Source: Earliella scabrosa (lineage: Eukaryota > Basidiomycota > Agaricomycetes > Polyporales > Polyporaceae). Taken from it: a DNA stretch of 64,000 bases. The notes below the pieces were generated by a model. The model was given only the letters and a program-made list of their open reading frames with translations, searched no databases and was not told the DNA's origin. Within the stretch, counting starts at the first letter, position 1; the number at the start of each line of letters is the position of its first letter. The stretch is from assembly GCA_022605405.1 (NCBI GenBank), contig JABYQQ010000003.1, positions 1,798,001 to 1,862,000 of the forward strand, given 5' to 3'. A program made the position numbers and the translations under genes. Below, in pieces: positions 36,234 to 47,853 of the stretch.

Positions 36234-38496
36234 TTATTGCTTGATGTGCAGCTTCTTGAACAGCCCCATCCACCCGCCTTCCCAGACGTGGTGATGGTGG
36301 TGGTGCTGGCTCTCCTCGCCAGACATATCAAACGAGCCAGGCATCCGCAGGTCGGGCGTCTCCCGCCCGCCCTCGGGCTCAGGCGCGTGCTCCCGCTCGC
36401 GCGACGGACCGATCCCCTCCTGTGTCTGCGGTGGAGGCCCGCCCTCGCCGCCGTTGTGCAGCGGGGTAGGCACACGCTCATGCAGCGGCTCGTGCGGCGC
36501 CTCCGTCTCGTGCTTGAGCTCATGTGCGGAGCTGGGCCGCTCCTCCGCCGCCGTGTGCTTCTCTGCGCCTTCGTCCTCGTCCGGCGCGGTGACCTTGACG
36601 TACTCATTCTCGCCCGGATCGTCTTGCGGCATCTGCGCCGCGACGGTCTCCGGGGCCGGGGGCACGGGCTGGGTCTGCTCCTCATCGTCATCGTCCGAGT
36701 CGACGAACGTGCCGGAGCGCCAGCCACCGCTGCTTGCGCTCGCGCGGGAGGAGGTGGAGTTGAATCGGCGGAGTGCGCGTACGCCAGCGACAGCCGCACG
36801 CCAGCGAGCGCGGGGGTCGAAGTTCTCCCGTAAACCGCTGAGGTCGTGATCGGTAGGGGTGTGCTCGGTGAGCCACTACGCTCCCTGTCAGCGCGCGAAG
36901 ACACAGTGCACGACATATGATGCATACCTTGTGATTCAGAGCCTCTTCTGCTGTTGGCCGCTTCACGGGATCGGGATTGAGGAGTTTCTTCACGAAGTCC
37001 TTGGCTGATAGGTTTAAGAGTGAGAGGGTGAACGAGTCGAGGTGCACGTATAGCATACCATCAGCAGAAACATTGCTCCAATAACGTTCATGGAACTCGA
37101 TTTTCGCTTCCGTGGTCTCTCGGATGAGTTCTTTCATGTCGTCCGACCTGAACGGCGAGTAACCGCAAAGCATAACGTAGGTGATAATCCTATGGAGCCG
37201 TTGATGTCAGAGTCAAACTGACCAAGACATACATGGATTGTCGCTCACCCTGTTGACCAAATATCTACTGCCTTGCCATGTCCCTTCTTGTTTAGAACTT
37301 CCGGGGCAACGTAGCCGAAACTTCCTGCGAGCGAATGTAGCTGTTCGTCCGAAGAGTGCAGGTGCTTGGCACTATCGGGGCGTCATTCAGCCAGGACGGT
37401 TGAGGGACGGTGGTGAGGGTCAGTACTCACATGCCGAAATCCGCGATCACGATGTCAGACTGCTCGTCGTTTGTACGGTACAGGATGTTCTCCGGTCTAG
37501 CAGAAGGATAAGGAAAGGACACTCGAATGACATGCAGACGGCCTTGCTCACTTGAGATCACGGTGAACGATATCATGGTCATGCAGGTACTTGACACCAG
37601 ACAATATTGACCTAACAGGGGCAGAAGGTATCAGTCCCGTCCGGCATGGGGAAGTGTGAAGTTGACATAGAAGTGGGGTCGGAACCGCAAGCAGTGCAAG
37701 ATCGACGAGATGAGAACCGTACGCACTTGAGCACGAGCACCGCATCCGTCTCCGTGAATTTGCCTCGTTTCGTAATCCGCTCGAACAGCTCCCCGCCTTG
37801 TGCAAGTTCGAACGCGAGGTAGTACTTCGTCCTCGACTCGAACCACTCAAAGAACTTGACCTGCGCAGGAGAGAGACGTCAGTTCAACCTTCACATGTGA
37901 CGTAATAGTCGCGATCACGAAAGAAGACAGGGAGACTGACGATGTTGGGATGATCGAGCCCGCGCAGGACCTCCATCTCGCCCCAGACGCTGCTCTCGTT
38001 GCCCTTGACTTTCTTCTTGGGTATGACCTTGAGCGCGACTTCAACGGTGTAATTGTCGCCATTCGGAGTGCTGTTTCTGGAGGACTTTGTGAACGCGGAG
38101 AGGTGGGCGGAGGGGCTGAGGCTTGTGCTTGAACTTGTGCGCGAGGGTGCGGGGGGTTTTGAACCTGGAGGTGTTGTTGAATCCGTCGCTGCAGCTGCTC
38201 CACGCAACGCGACGTTCATTTGGCCAGGCGGGACGTGCCATGTCGCACGCTACAGCGACAACGAAGCCGTCGATGTGTAAGGAAGGGATGCCATGGCAGA
38301 CAGGGTTGCAACAGGAGGATTGCATGGAAATTGAATACAGTCAGAAACGACGCAGCACGCCCACACTGGCGCGAGCGGTACACACCATAACCTTGCCGAA
38401 GGTGCCGACGCCGAGGACCTTGTGAATCTCATACGCCTTCTTCTTCTGAAATGAAGGCGGCTGGGGAAGGAAGGACTCTGCTAGAGAGATGGGCAT
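36234..38496 (-). CDS. Calcium/calmodulin-dependent protein kinase (CaMK-type Ser/Thr kinase)
   Basis: A cytoplasmic Ser/Thr kinase of the CaMK group. Exon 1 starts [12 protein letters not shown] and carries the glycine loop [10 protein letters not shown]. About 70 residues of insertion, rich in Ala, Ser, Pro and Thr, come before the catalytic lysine in [11 protein letters not shown]. The rest of the core is complete: [59 protein letters not shown] and [20 protein letters not shown]. After [10 protein letters not shown] a basic amphipathic helix ([17 protein letters not shown]) is a good calmodulin-binding candidate. The acidic Glu/Pro-rich tail contains a natural His6 run and ends [10 protein letters not shown]. 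About eight short introns. The kinase group is well supported; which CMK paralogue is not decidable. Neighbouring genes give no further clue. Confidence 0.88.
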
Positions 38497-41178
38497 GGTT
38501 GGAGGATGGGAGTTGCTCCCGCGAGACCTGGCTGGAGGAGGGGTAGAAAGAGGGCGAAATCACGGTGCCTTGGTGTGCAGGGAACAGGGGAGTTGATGCC
38601 AGAGGTCAGGCAGGACTGTAGGGCTGTACGCCTTCCAGGACGGGCAGATAAACCCTATGGTAGCGGTGTAGCGCCGTGGACAGCGCGTGAGCCGGGGGTT
38701 GCTGTCGCCGGGGCGTGCGTGGTCGTGAGAGGGAGGGCGAGAGGGAGGCAAGCACTCCGAGGCCGTCGAGAACGAGAACGAGGTGGGCGAAGGCTGGCGA
38801 CGGCGTGCGCAAGAGGCATGATGTATTCGTTGGAGTCTCCACCCCAGAATCCAGACAAGCATGCGCAGCCACCGTCATGATGAACGGTGTTCCGGGTCTC
38901 CTCCCCCTCAGGCACTCTGCAGGGACTACTGACACCTCTCACCTCGCCGTGGTCTATTACGATGTGCGCGCGTCGGTATGTGAGCTGGGAGCATGGCTTT
39001 ATTCCAGGAATGCGAGAGCGTCGTGGACGCGAATGATCGTTACATACAGCAAGAGACGCATAGAGTGGGATGGGACGCGTACGACTAAGTTATATCCCAT
39101 GCCTCACCTACGAGCATGGCAAGCATCCCACCAGCTTCAAGTTCAATCTTGTGAACGGGAACCAGATGGAGACTCGACCGGGGTGTAGTGGAAAGGATGA
39201 GGGGTTGGAGTGAATATCTGATAGAATTTGTATGGTCCGTAGTACTGGAGGGACCAGTTCTGTCTTGAGGCGAGACTCGCACAGAGAACAGACAGAGAGC
39301 AGCCGTGGGGGGTCGCGGGGAGCAGAGTCGGGAAGTCCAGCCCTCCCCGAAAGATTCCTCCCCATCCACTATTTACCTCTCTCTTGTTTGTACCAAACAC
39401 GTTGCCCATCACCCGCAACCCTCGATCTTCTAGTACGAGTATCGATGCGGTGTTCCGTGCGACGCGACCTAGTCAAGTGTCCCGGATCCAGGCTTCGAAC
39501 GCCCCCTGTGCCACCCGCCAGCGCACGCATCGGAGAACTTACGATGACATGGGCGCACCCGCAGAGGCATAATGGCGTATGCTTCCCGATAAGGCAGTCC
39601 AAGGGTCCGACCACGAGGTGATTTTAACGAGGGTGAAGATAGGCACCTCCCCCGTCCCTCGGAAAGGTCGGAACGTAAGTAGTCCCAAACGGTCGGAACG
39701 TCGCACGACGCGTACTGCGCCGCGCGGAGGTGGTATCAACTGCGAAGGTCAGTGCATCGAAGTATTTCAAGTTGTCAACCTCCGTGTCGTGTCCCGGAGA
39801 GGCGAAGACGATGCCGGACATCATGGGTCCATACCGGGCCCTGGAGTACTGGAGTAGTATGTATATCATTTTGAAAAGCTTCGAGTCGACGCGAGAGTTC
39901 GGTCGGTCATGGACACGAATGTGACCATGAAAACACCAGTGCGACAAAATACTTACTTATCACGATAGGGCCTCCATACCGCATTAATATTCTTGTCGAC
40001 AGAATTGGTGCTGCATCACGAGGCGGACGCGAACGAATGCCTAGGATCCAAGTCGGAGGCGGCGCGCGTACACTGCATCGACCAAACACGATTGCTGTAA
40101 ACACTGCGACATGCGGCATGCGCGTCGGAACAGTCAGATGGAGCGCAGCCATGCACATGAGCCCCGCCCACCCGTGCGGTGACGCCATGTACAAACAAAA
40201 TCGCTGTAAACATTGCCATCGATCTCCCCCAAACTGCAGCCGCCATCCCTTGGCATGAATGTCTCCGGAACATCTGCGCATTTGCATACGTCGCTGTAGA
40301 ATCGCAGTGCAGGACGAGAGCCAACAGGAACTCGATATTCCAGAGGGTTGTAGGAGATGCATCCGACGTCGTCGACGCGACAAGCGAGGGTGAAGAGGGG
40401 GTAGAGAGCCGGTCATCAAACTGAATGCCGGTGCCTCTGTCTCGCCCGGTAAGCGGATCCGGAAAACCGCCCAAGCTGGCCCAGGAGCCCTGCTCGTGAG
40501 ATGTGTGCCACCCGGCAAGAGAGCTAGTGGCCGCTCCCGTTCATCCCAGTACGTCCCCTTGCCTAGACGCGAGATGAGACCGCGCGTTCCACGCCCAAGG
40601 ACGTCGCGAATGCAGGCCGCCAGGCGTTGTTTCGGCCAGGATACCACCCAATCGGTAAGCATTTCAGACTAGATGTCCCGATGTTCTGGCTCATCCAAAC
40701 GAATTCACCTGCTCCCCCATGCTCCCGGGGATCTGCCAAGTACACCGTCTTCATCCAGTCTTCATCCAGTGTCGCTAGCAAACACGCAGTTTGCACGTAC
40801 GGCAGAGGAGCCGCATACGCACGGATTGCTGTCGCTCAGCAGCAAGTTGCCCTGTTCTGTAAACGGCGGACAATAGCATCGAGGCTGGGAGGATTGATGG
40901 ACGGACTAGACCGAAAGACCAATCGGCTCCTCCGATCTCGGGGAGACGCGTGCAGGCGCGTGCACGACGGTAGGTGATTTTAACGCGGTGTGCAGATCCC
41001 ATCGGGTCGCGGAGGATTTGCGTAGACGCGCCTTTGTCAAGCCACAGAACCGTCACATCCTCAGCTCGCTGCATCGACTCCTGCGTTTATAAACAACGAA
41101 AGATGAACGTCCTTTCTCTCCATCCCCCGCCGCATTCACCCTCCCCGGCCTCACCAGTCATCTCCTCCGCGACTCACT
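38497..41178. promoter_or_regulatory. Long divergent intergenic region, CaMK and HMG-box genes
   Basis: At 2.7 kb this is one of the two longest gene-poor stretches, lying between two outward-facing regulators. It holds a TATA-like box near the HMG gene, several TGTAAAC forkhead-like sites (40096, 40205, 40858) and a 14-base direct repeat (AGGTGATTTTAACG, near 39616 and 40972). A 251-codon ATG frame on the minus strand (40662 to 39907) shows no recognisable domain and looks like chance. A large regulatory region is the simplest reading. Confidence 0.5.
41086..41094 (+). promoter_or_regulatory. TATA-like box of the HMG-box gene
   Basis: The sequence TTTATAAAC lies 85-93 bases before the start codon at 41179 in otherwise GC-rich DNA, a plausible core promoter position allowing for a short 5' UTR. 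Confidence 0.5.
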
Positions 41179-42816
41179 ATGGCGCACCGCACTTCTCCGC
41201 CCTGCCATACCAACGCCCACAGTGGTATGTCTCTTCTGCCACCATCCCTCCACTGTTCCATGTTCATGACATTAATCGTTGATTGTAGGCCCATCCTTTG
41301 GCTCGCATGTCGACCCATTGAACGCGCCGATCTCCAACTCCCAGCCTTGCCCTCAGCTCGGGCGCCCCGTGCCGCTCCCTACTGCTGCCGAGTGGCACAA
41401 TCCCAATGCGTCCTCCTCGTCCTCATCTCCTGCTTCCGCAGGACCCTCGTCCCGCCCCAACTCGCCCTTGACTCCTGCCACCTCTCCGCCTACTTCCCGC
41501 GCTTCCTCGCGTGCTTCCTCGCGTGCCTCTTCCCGCGGCTCACCCTACTCGCCTCCACCCAAGAAGTCCGTCTCGCGTCGCGCCGCCAAGGACCCCCGCC
41601 ATATCCCGCGTCCTCGCAATGCCTACATCTTGTACCGCGCCGACAAGCAGCGCGAACTCAGGCGCTTCGAACACGACCATCGCCTGATCTCGAAGATCAC
41701 GGGTGAAATGTGGAAGAACGAGCCCCCGGAGGTGAAGCAGCACTACAAGGACCTCGCCGAGGAAGAGAAGCGGCTACACGCGCTGATGTACCCCGACTAC
41801 CGCTTCGCACCTCAGCAGCGCGCGACCCCTCCCAAGAGGCGCAACGTCAAGCGCAACGGCAAGACCGACAAGGACCGCTGCAAGCTCCTCGCGAAGCTCC
41901 TCCTCGAGGGCACGTCCAACACCGAGCTCAAGGCTGAAGTCGAGCGGTTCGACCAGGACCAGCAGCAGCAGGCGCGTGAGGCTGGGCCCGAGCCTACCTC
42001 CGACGACTACACCACCGTCGTCTTCAACGCGAACCCTCAAACGCACACGCCTGTGCCTCCGACGCCCCAGCTCGCCCCTTCCCCATCCTCTTCGTCGTGC
42101 AGCGAGACGCCCTTCCGGAGCCCTCTTCTCCCTCCTGTCACGCCACCGTCATCAGCACACCTCCAGATGTCGATGACTGAGCCGTCAAGCCCGCTCAGCC
42201 CTCTCCAGTTCTCACCACAGGCCCAGTTCAACGTGAGTATCCTTCCACTGGTCCATGGCACGCGCATCGTCTGACATTGGTCCTCGCTCAGACGCACGCC
42301 CTGAGCTACTCCCCCATGCAGACGGCCCCTTCGACGTTCGACGCGATGCACGCGCACGCGCACGGCAGCCTCGCGCTCTCGAACATGTACACGGCCAACA
42401 CCGCGGAGCAGCTCATCATGGCGAACCCCGCCGACGAGTACGCGTTCCAGCCCGAGCAGTACGTCCACGCCTTCCCCGTCTCCATCGACCCCGCGTTCCA
42501 GGAGACCTCCACGTACCCGATCCCCTACCCCTCCAACACCCACGTCCACCAGTCGGCCATGTACCAGCTCGAGTTCGAGCCCCAGCCCCAGCCTCAGCCT
42601 CAGCTCCAGCCCCAGGTGGTGTTCACGAACCCGTTCGGCTCGGAGCAGTTCGCGCCTGAGCAGGCGTTCGACCAGCAGTTCTGGGCGGCGGCCTTCGGCG
42701 AGTTCGTCCCTTCTGCGCAGGTCGGGTGGGCGTGCGCCCAGTCTGAGGGCATCGACGGGTCAGTGCCAGTGCAGACCGAGCCTGCGCACCTCCAGGGCTA
42801 CCTCCCGACGTTCTGA
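41179..42816 (+). CDS. HMG-box (MATA_HMG/SOX-type) transcription factor
   Basis: A nuclear sequence-specific DNA-binding regulator of 504 residues. Three exons: 41179-41224, 41289-42232 and 42292-42816. The HMG box follows a basic Ser-rich N-terminus and reads HIPRPRNAYILYRADKQREL, then HRLISKITGEMWKNEPPEVK and YKDLAEEEKRLHALMYPDY; the RPRNAYILYR start and the W and Y..P..Y signature are those of the MATA_HMG/SOX class. A basic stretch (PPKRRNVKRNGK) just after it may be a nuclear localisation signal. Upstream is a four-fold SRAS repeat (SRASSRASSRASSRG), encoded by a 12-base tandem repeat. The C-terminal half is Pro/Ser/Gln-rich with a QPQPQPQPQLQPQ run, consistent with an activation region. 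Related basidiomycete factors act in sexual development, but no mating-type gene lies nearby. Confidence 0.92.
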
Positions 42817-42990
42817 ATCTGAGCCGCGCGAGATCGCGTGCTCTCGGTCGCCGCTCTCCTCTCTGCTCCTCGGGTCTTCCTCGGTTCTGGTTGAGCGCAT
42901 CGCGCGGCGGTGTATAGTGCATACCCGCGGACTGGACGATGCCTCTGATGTTTCCTTCCTCTCTCTTGTCTCATGTGCTTCTATCTTCTT

Positions 42991-43022
42991 TCTCTCTCAC
43001 TCTCTCACTCTCTCACTCTCTC
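42991..43022 (+). repeat. Tandem TCTCTCAC microsatellite
   Basis: About four copies of an 8-base TCTCTCAC unit, in the probable 3' UTR of the HMG-box gene. Confidence 0.8.
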
Positions 43023-43137
43023 CTCTGCCCTTCCTCAAACGGACATCATCCCCATCCCCTCCCCCAGTCAGCGAGTCGTCCGATTGACTCGCACCACGCT
43101 AATGCTCTAGGGTTCTCGAGTACATGTTTGCCGTCTT

Positions 43138-43177
43138 CCATCTCTCTCCCGTCTCTCTCCCATCTCTCTCCTGTCTT
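43138..43177 (+). repeat. Imperfect CCATCTCTCTC/CCGTCTCTCTC repeat
   Basis: About three to four degenerate copies of an 11-13 base pyrimidine-rich unit downstream of the previous microsatellite. Confidence 0.65.
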
Positions 43178-43777
43178 GTGTTGTAGCTATACCGACGTTG
43201 TCTCGCACCACCATGGTGCTATGGTCCTCTCCCCTTACTGTATGTTGTATCTATTACGCGCGCGCCGCGCGAAGGCTCTAATATTCTCGTGTAGTACATA
43301 GCCGCTTGCACATACGAATCCAAATACGAATCCGATGACACCAAACGCCGTGTCCGTCACGCAATCGTCTGGGTCTCTGCATTCGCCCACGTCCAGCACT
43401 CAGTGACGCCTGCTCTGGCAGCAGCGCGCAACCCGCGACAGTTATCCAGGCACGGAATCGGGACCGGGTCTTGCAGAACCAGAAGCACTAGGGCCTACGA
43501 GGCTACGCCCACAACCACGCCGCCTTCGTGCGTGTGGTCGAGAAGTCTGATCCACGCTCCAGGGCGCGGTCCGTCATTAGGTACGTGAGTCGGTGCATAC
43601 GGACAACAGATACAGTAACAATAAGCAGGACACGACAGCAGCACGACAGCGCAGTCCCGGGCAGATAGGTAGCAAGCATAAACTACAGGAGCAGCAGCAT
43701 CCGCAGAGTGCCAGTGTGAACGACGTACGTGAGGCCTCGACGCGCCAAGCCCACGGGCGGCCAGCTCTCAGCACTTC

Positions 43778-45171
43778 TCAGTGTCCAGCCAGGATCTCGA
43801 ACGCCCGGACGCCTTCTCGCCCGAGAAGCGTCGCACACCCGACCACCGACGCGCCCGCTGCGCGCATTCGGGCCGCTGCCGCCGCGGACGTCACACCGCC
43901 GATCCCGACTATGCGTATTCGGCGGATGGCTGCGTCGGGGTGCGCGGCGAGGACGCGCGCGAAGGAGTAGACGTTCCCGAGCGCGATCGGGTGCAGCGAC
44001 TCGCCGCCGAGGCCGCCGAGCGCGGGCGGGAGCGCGAACAGCGAGGGGATGAGTGAGGGGGAAGGCGGGTGCGGTGGGGGTGTGCTGGAGGAGGAGGAGG
44101 GAGAGGGAGGCGAGGGAGACTCGGAGGGAGACCGGGGAGGCGCCGGCGCGGGCTCGTCGGTGTCCATGTCGTTGTCGTTGCTTGGGGCTCGGTGAGCTGC
44201 GGAAGCCTCGAGCGGGCTGTAGGTGGCCTCGTCGGAGAACATGAGGCAGTTTCCGAGGGTGTTGGTGCATGCGAGGTAGGCGAACGGGTTGAGCGAGCGC
44301 ATGGCTTGCCCGTTCGCGTCGACCGCGAGAGGCTCGTGCGTTGTGCCTTTGACGAAGGCCGCGGGCCGGATCTCGCGGGTGTATGTGTGCAGGAAGCGGA
44401 TGACCTCGACGAAGCGCGTGGAGTAGAGGTACGGTGGGAGTTTTAGGCCGATTGTGAGGGTGGGGTCCGCGTAGAATGCCGACGAGAGGACATCGAGGTA
44501 CGGAAGGAGGAAGGCAAACGTATACGCGGGTGGCGGTGCATCCTTAATGTTTGGGCAGGAAGTGTTGAGCTCGATAGCGACGAGCGTGGCGGGGTCGAAG
44601 GTGGGGGAGAAGGCGGCAGGGACGTGGGCAGTGTGAGATGAGGAAGACGCGCCTGAGGAATGGCGTTTTGTCCTGCTCGGGCTAGGGGGACCGAAGTCGC
44701 CAGTGGAAGCCGAGTATGATGCGCGCAGTTTTCTGCGCAACCCTTGGATGTTCTCGACCATCTCAGCGAGGACAACCGGGGTGGATGCTGTGATGCTGAT
44801 GACCACGGGTTTTGTTGGTGGGCTCCCGTCGAGCATGGGGGTCGTAAGCAGTGTGTACACCCAGTCAAGGTAGTTTGAGAGCGCGTGTGGGGAGTATCCG
44901 TAGGAGTTCACGGAAGAGGTACTGGACTTGGAAAACGCAACCTGTGTATCATCGTTGAGCTTATCGGCATACGATGCCTTTCAGCTCAGGCGAGGGTACA
45001 TACGGTGTTCGAGGCGTCTTCACTGAAGCCATTGAATGTCGCGGTACGAGTGATCACAGCGCCGGTGTATGGTGAATCGTACAGCTCTCGCAGCTGTTCG
45101 TAGTCGGATGCCCAGGCGCACGATGAGTTCACTACTGGGGGCTCAATGTGAAGTGTATGTATCTTGACCAT
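43778..45171 (-). CDS. Dihydroorotate dehydrogenase, class 1 (URA1-like), divergent
   Basis: By family this FMN enzyme oxidises dihydroorotate to orotate in pyrimidine synthesis; class 1 enzymes are soluble. Two exons (45004-45171 and 43778-44941) give 443 residues, against about 310 for classic class 1A proteins. Family motifs: ITRTATFNGF at the N-terminal strand, SVNSYGYSPHALSNYLDWV (substrate loop, usually NSMGLPN), VAIELNTSCPN with the catalytic Cys (residue 185, codon 44555-44557), IGLKLPPYL, CTNTLGNCLMF, GGLGGESLHPIALGNVYSF and the FMN-phosphate loop IRIVGIGGVTSA. The extra length comes from two Ser/Pro-rich insertions, one before ELNTSCPN and one before GGLGG. No mitochondrial presequence or TM is present, unlike class 2. 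Activity is uncertain because of the insertions and the altered substrate loop. Confidence 0.85.
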
Positions 45172-46600
45172 CGAGACCAATCTGTTCGCTGATAGAGACT
45201 GAGAGCAGGCGTGAGCTGCAAGCTGCGGCCAGGAAGGGAGGTTGAGCAGAAGTGGGCGGGAACACCGGGGATATGCAGCAGACGGTCCGCCCAGAGGCCC
45301 AAAAGATATATGGCCTCGTAGATGCGGCCTGGAACGACGATGTCAGCGCTCGATTAGGCAAGCCGGAAAGACGGGACATATAGAACCCCTATGGACCACT
45401 CTCGAGCCCTGCGCAGACAAATCGGGCAACTACACAACAAATCCCACAGTGTCTCAGACCAGCTAGACCGCGGCGCTTATGTCCGTAACAGTCCGCTGAC
45501 TCCCACTGCCGCGTGCACAGCGTCGTTAGCTGGATGTATAGACGGAAGCCATCGGGGTTTCAAGCCTTGAGGTTACAACCAATGCACCCGGATGCAGGCC
45601 TGGGCGAGTGTAGCAGCGTCGGGTTCTAATCCCGATATTGCGCCACAACACGCTTCTGTAGACATCAGTTTGAGACCCTGAGGGCTGGACCTCTTCCGCC
45701 CAATCTCCAGCGTTATGACCATTGACTCGGGAGTCGGGGAGAACGGATGGCAGGCGATCGGACCAGATGCGCGTGGCACAGTGATTCGCAACTTTACAGA
45801 GCCATACGGCAACACATCCCGAGGTAGCCGATGCAATGGTGTGGTGAAAGACTTACGTTGCCAATGTCAGACGTACTTATCCAGATGTGTGCGAGAAACG
45901 ACGGCCGACACGGCTTGTGGACCACAAGGTACACACTTCGTGACTTGTGGTGGTTCCCGTCGTCTCCGGAGCTTGTTTGACGGCGCCCAGGAGTGGGGAG
46001 AGGAAGTTAAAGCGGACGTAGCAGGGAAGGCAGGATAATCTAGGCCTCAGTGGACAAGATAAGGAAATTTAGACGCGCATGGACCGGATCAGACTGACGG
46101 AGCGCGGACAACCATCCCGGTTCCGAGCCCAGACCACTACGCGATCGCCACCCTCAAGCTCAATATTGCGGATGAGCTATTCAGCCTCGAAAGACCATAC
46201 GTCCTCAAGACTCAGGAGATCTGTCGAGATCCCTTTATCCAAACACATATGCAGCCGAGTGGAAAAGGAGAGGACGTTGGAGGCAGCGTTTGCAGGTGGC
46301 TCAGCATTGCACCAGAGAATCTACATCGCGAAAATGAGCGATACATGCAGGGCCGTAATTGCACAAATTCCAGTGCGGTTGAGCAGGGTTAATGAGCTGC
46401 AGAGCGTATTGGGAACCCCTGCTTTAGTCTGCCACCCTTGTCACCTATATGATCGTCGAGACTCCTCCATGTCCTCCGCTGTGCGATAATGCCGACGGCA
46501 TACAGATGGTGACACGGCCAGCCCATTCTCAACCAGACAGGAGAGAAGCCTGGACCAGCGCGCGTGTCACACTGAGTGTCATGAAACACCCGTCAACTGA
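45172..46600. other. Intergenic, upstream of DHODH and downstream of TRAPPC5
   Basis: 1.4 kb holding the DHODH promoter (near 45172) and the TRAPPC5 3' flank. Short frames are present on both strands without recognisable domains. A tRNA-like T-arm at 45619-45635 lacks a matching acceptor stem. I support no gene here. Confidence 0.5.
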
Positions 46601-47502
46601 CTACGTCTTCAGCGCCTCCTCCCGCTCCAGAACAGACTTCTCGAGCTTGATGAGGATGGTGGTCCTGTTGGGGTATTGTTCTGTCGGGGTGTTGTGTGCC
46701 GTTACACGAGCCGACTACGGGGATGCGGGTGAGTCCAGTCCGTACTCGACGACGGTAGATGTCGATGACGTACGAAGCCGAGACCATCGAGGACAGCCTC
46801 CACGATGCCAGCGGTGAAAGATGAGCAACTGAGCGAGCTCATGTCTCGTGGTACAGAGATATTCCGCGTGATGGGCGGATCGTTGTCGATGATCATGTCT
46901 GGTAGAGCAGAGGCCATAAGCTAACACTGTGGAGTCGAAGGTAACGAGGCTACGCACATTCGTCTGCATTCTCGACACTCTTCTCTATTGCATCCGCGAG
47001 TTTTCCGAACACGGCTCGCCAGACGTGTGAGTGAATGTACATCAAGGCGGGGAGAAAGCGGGTCTCGCGCTTTGGAGCTTTCGAGGCCGATTCGTTGCGC
47101 CAGGCCATGAGTTCGAGAACTCGTGTACCAATCCGATAGCCGAGGGTGTTAAGTCTGGACAGAGTAGTCAGACAGTCTAAGAGGTATGCAGTGATTCTAT
47201 CCGTGAACTCACCTTCGTTCGAGATCGTTGATACCACTGACGCGCTTTTGCGTGTATTGCACCACCTCCGAGAACAGGAAGGCAAACGCTGCTGCAGAGA
47301 CCTCGGCATTCCGTGTCTTGTTCAGAGGTCTGTCATATATGTTCGGGCGTACTCCTGGTTTCGGTGTCGTCGCGGTCGTGATCGAGGGCGCGGAAGGCAA
47401 TGAGAAGCGGGAAGATGACCCAGCAGGAGAGAGGTGCTCGGCAGACGAAAGCGAGGACGTGGAGAGGACAGAGAAGCGGGGATGTGGTTGCGTGTAAGCC
47501 AT
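46601..47502 (-). CDS. TRAPP complex subunit TRAPPC5/Trs31
   Basis: A core subunit of the TRAPP tethering complexes, part of the guanine-nucleotide exchanger for Ypt1/Rab1 at the Golgi. A Ser/Thr-rich N-terminus of about 50 residues precedes the conserved domain: NIYDRPLNKTRNAEVSAAAF, FLFSEVVQYTQKRVSGINDL and LNTLGYRIGTRVLELMAWR. The domain continues with KRETRFLPALMYIHSHVWRA and LFGK-type FGKLADAIEKS. Splicing at ctaccag restores ADEYMIIDNDPPITRNISVP (the Y codon is split). SLSCSSFTAGIVEAVLDGLG and a C-terminal TTILIKLEKSVLEREEALK complete the fold. All match TRAPPC5 rather than the Bet3 or TRAPPC6 branches. Three short introns. It is divergent from the BTB gene. Confidence 0.93.
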
Positions 47503-47853
47503 TACAATCTAACAGGTGTTGTAGCGGTGACGATCCAACAGATGGTTAGGATGAAGGGGCCTCGCCGTCGTCGTCGAAGATGGACTTGGGATGGTCACTG
47601 CGCCGGGATCATGGATGAGTGCATCGGGCGTCTACGGCCTCGGCAGCCCAATATGGCAGGCAAACAAATCCGAACGACGCGGGGTCGCGCGCGCTCCTTC
47701 GCGCTCAAGTTGAACGCGTCGAGGACGACGACGACGACGCTGCTCGCCTGGCTCTTCTCTGGACATCTGCCTCTTCACGACCCTTGCACATAGTGCCACG
47801 CCTCCTACACATTACTCTACAGAAACGGGCTCGCCAAGCCAGCCTCTATTGAT
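47503..47853. promoter_or_regulatory. Bidirectional promoter, TRAPPC5 and BTB genes
   Basis: 351 bases lie between two outward-facing start codons. A CGTCGTCG/GACGACGACG-rich pair flanks the middle (about 47563-47580 and 47722-47740). No TATA box is evident. Confidence 0.5.

Larger units (their letters stand above)
42817..43777. other. Convergent intergenic region with CT repeats
   Basis: The 3' ends of the HMG-box gene and the DHODH gene meet here. The HMG side carries two CT-rich tandem repeats, listed separately. No gene is seen. Confidence 0.5.

Noticed and set aside
39907..40662. 251-codon ATG frame on the minus strand in the CaMK-HMG gap
   Set aside because: Composition is rich in Arg, Cys and Trp in a way typical of chance GC-rich frames; no domain, no splice context.
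41179..42816. Mating-type locus based on the HMG-box gene
   Set aside because: No homeodomain pair, pheromone receptor, pheromone precursor or mitochondrial intermediate peptidase gene is found in the window.
45619..45635. tRNA-like T-arm (TCGGG stem, TTCTAAT loop, CCCGA stem)
   Set aside because: No complementary acceptor stem or D-arm lies 50-75 bases upstream, and loop position 57 is T rather than a purine.
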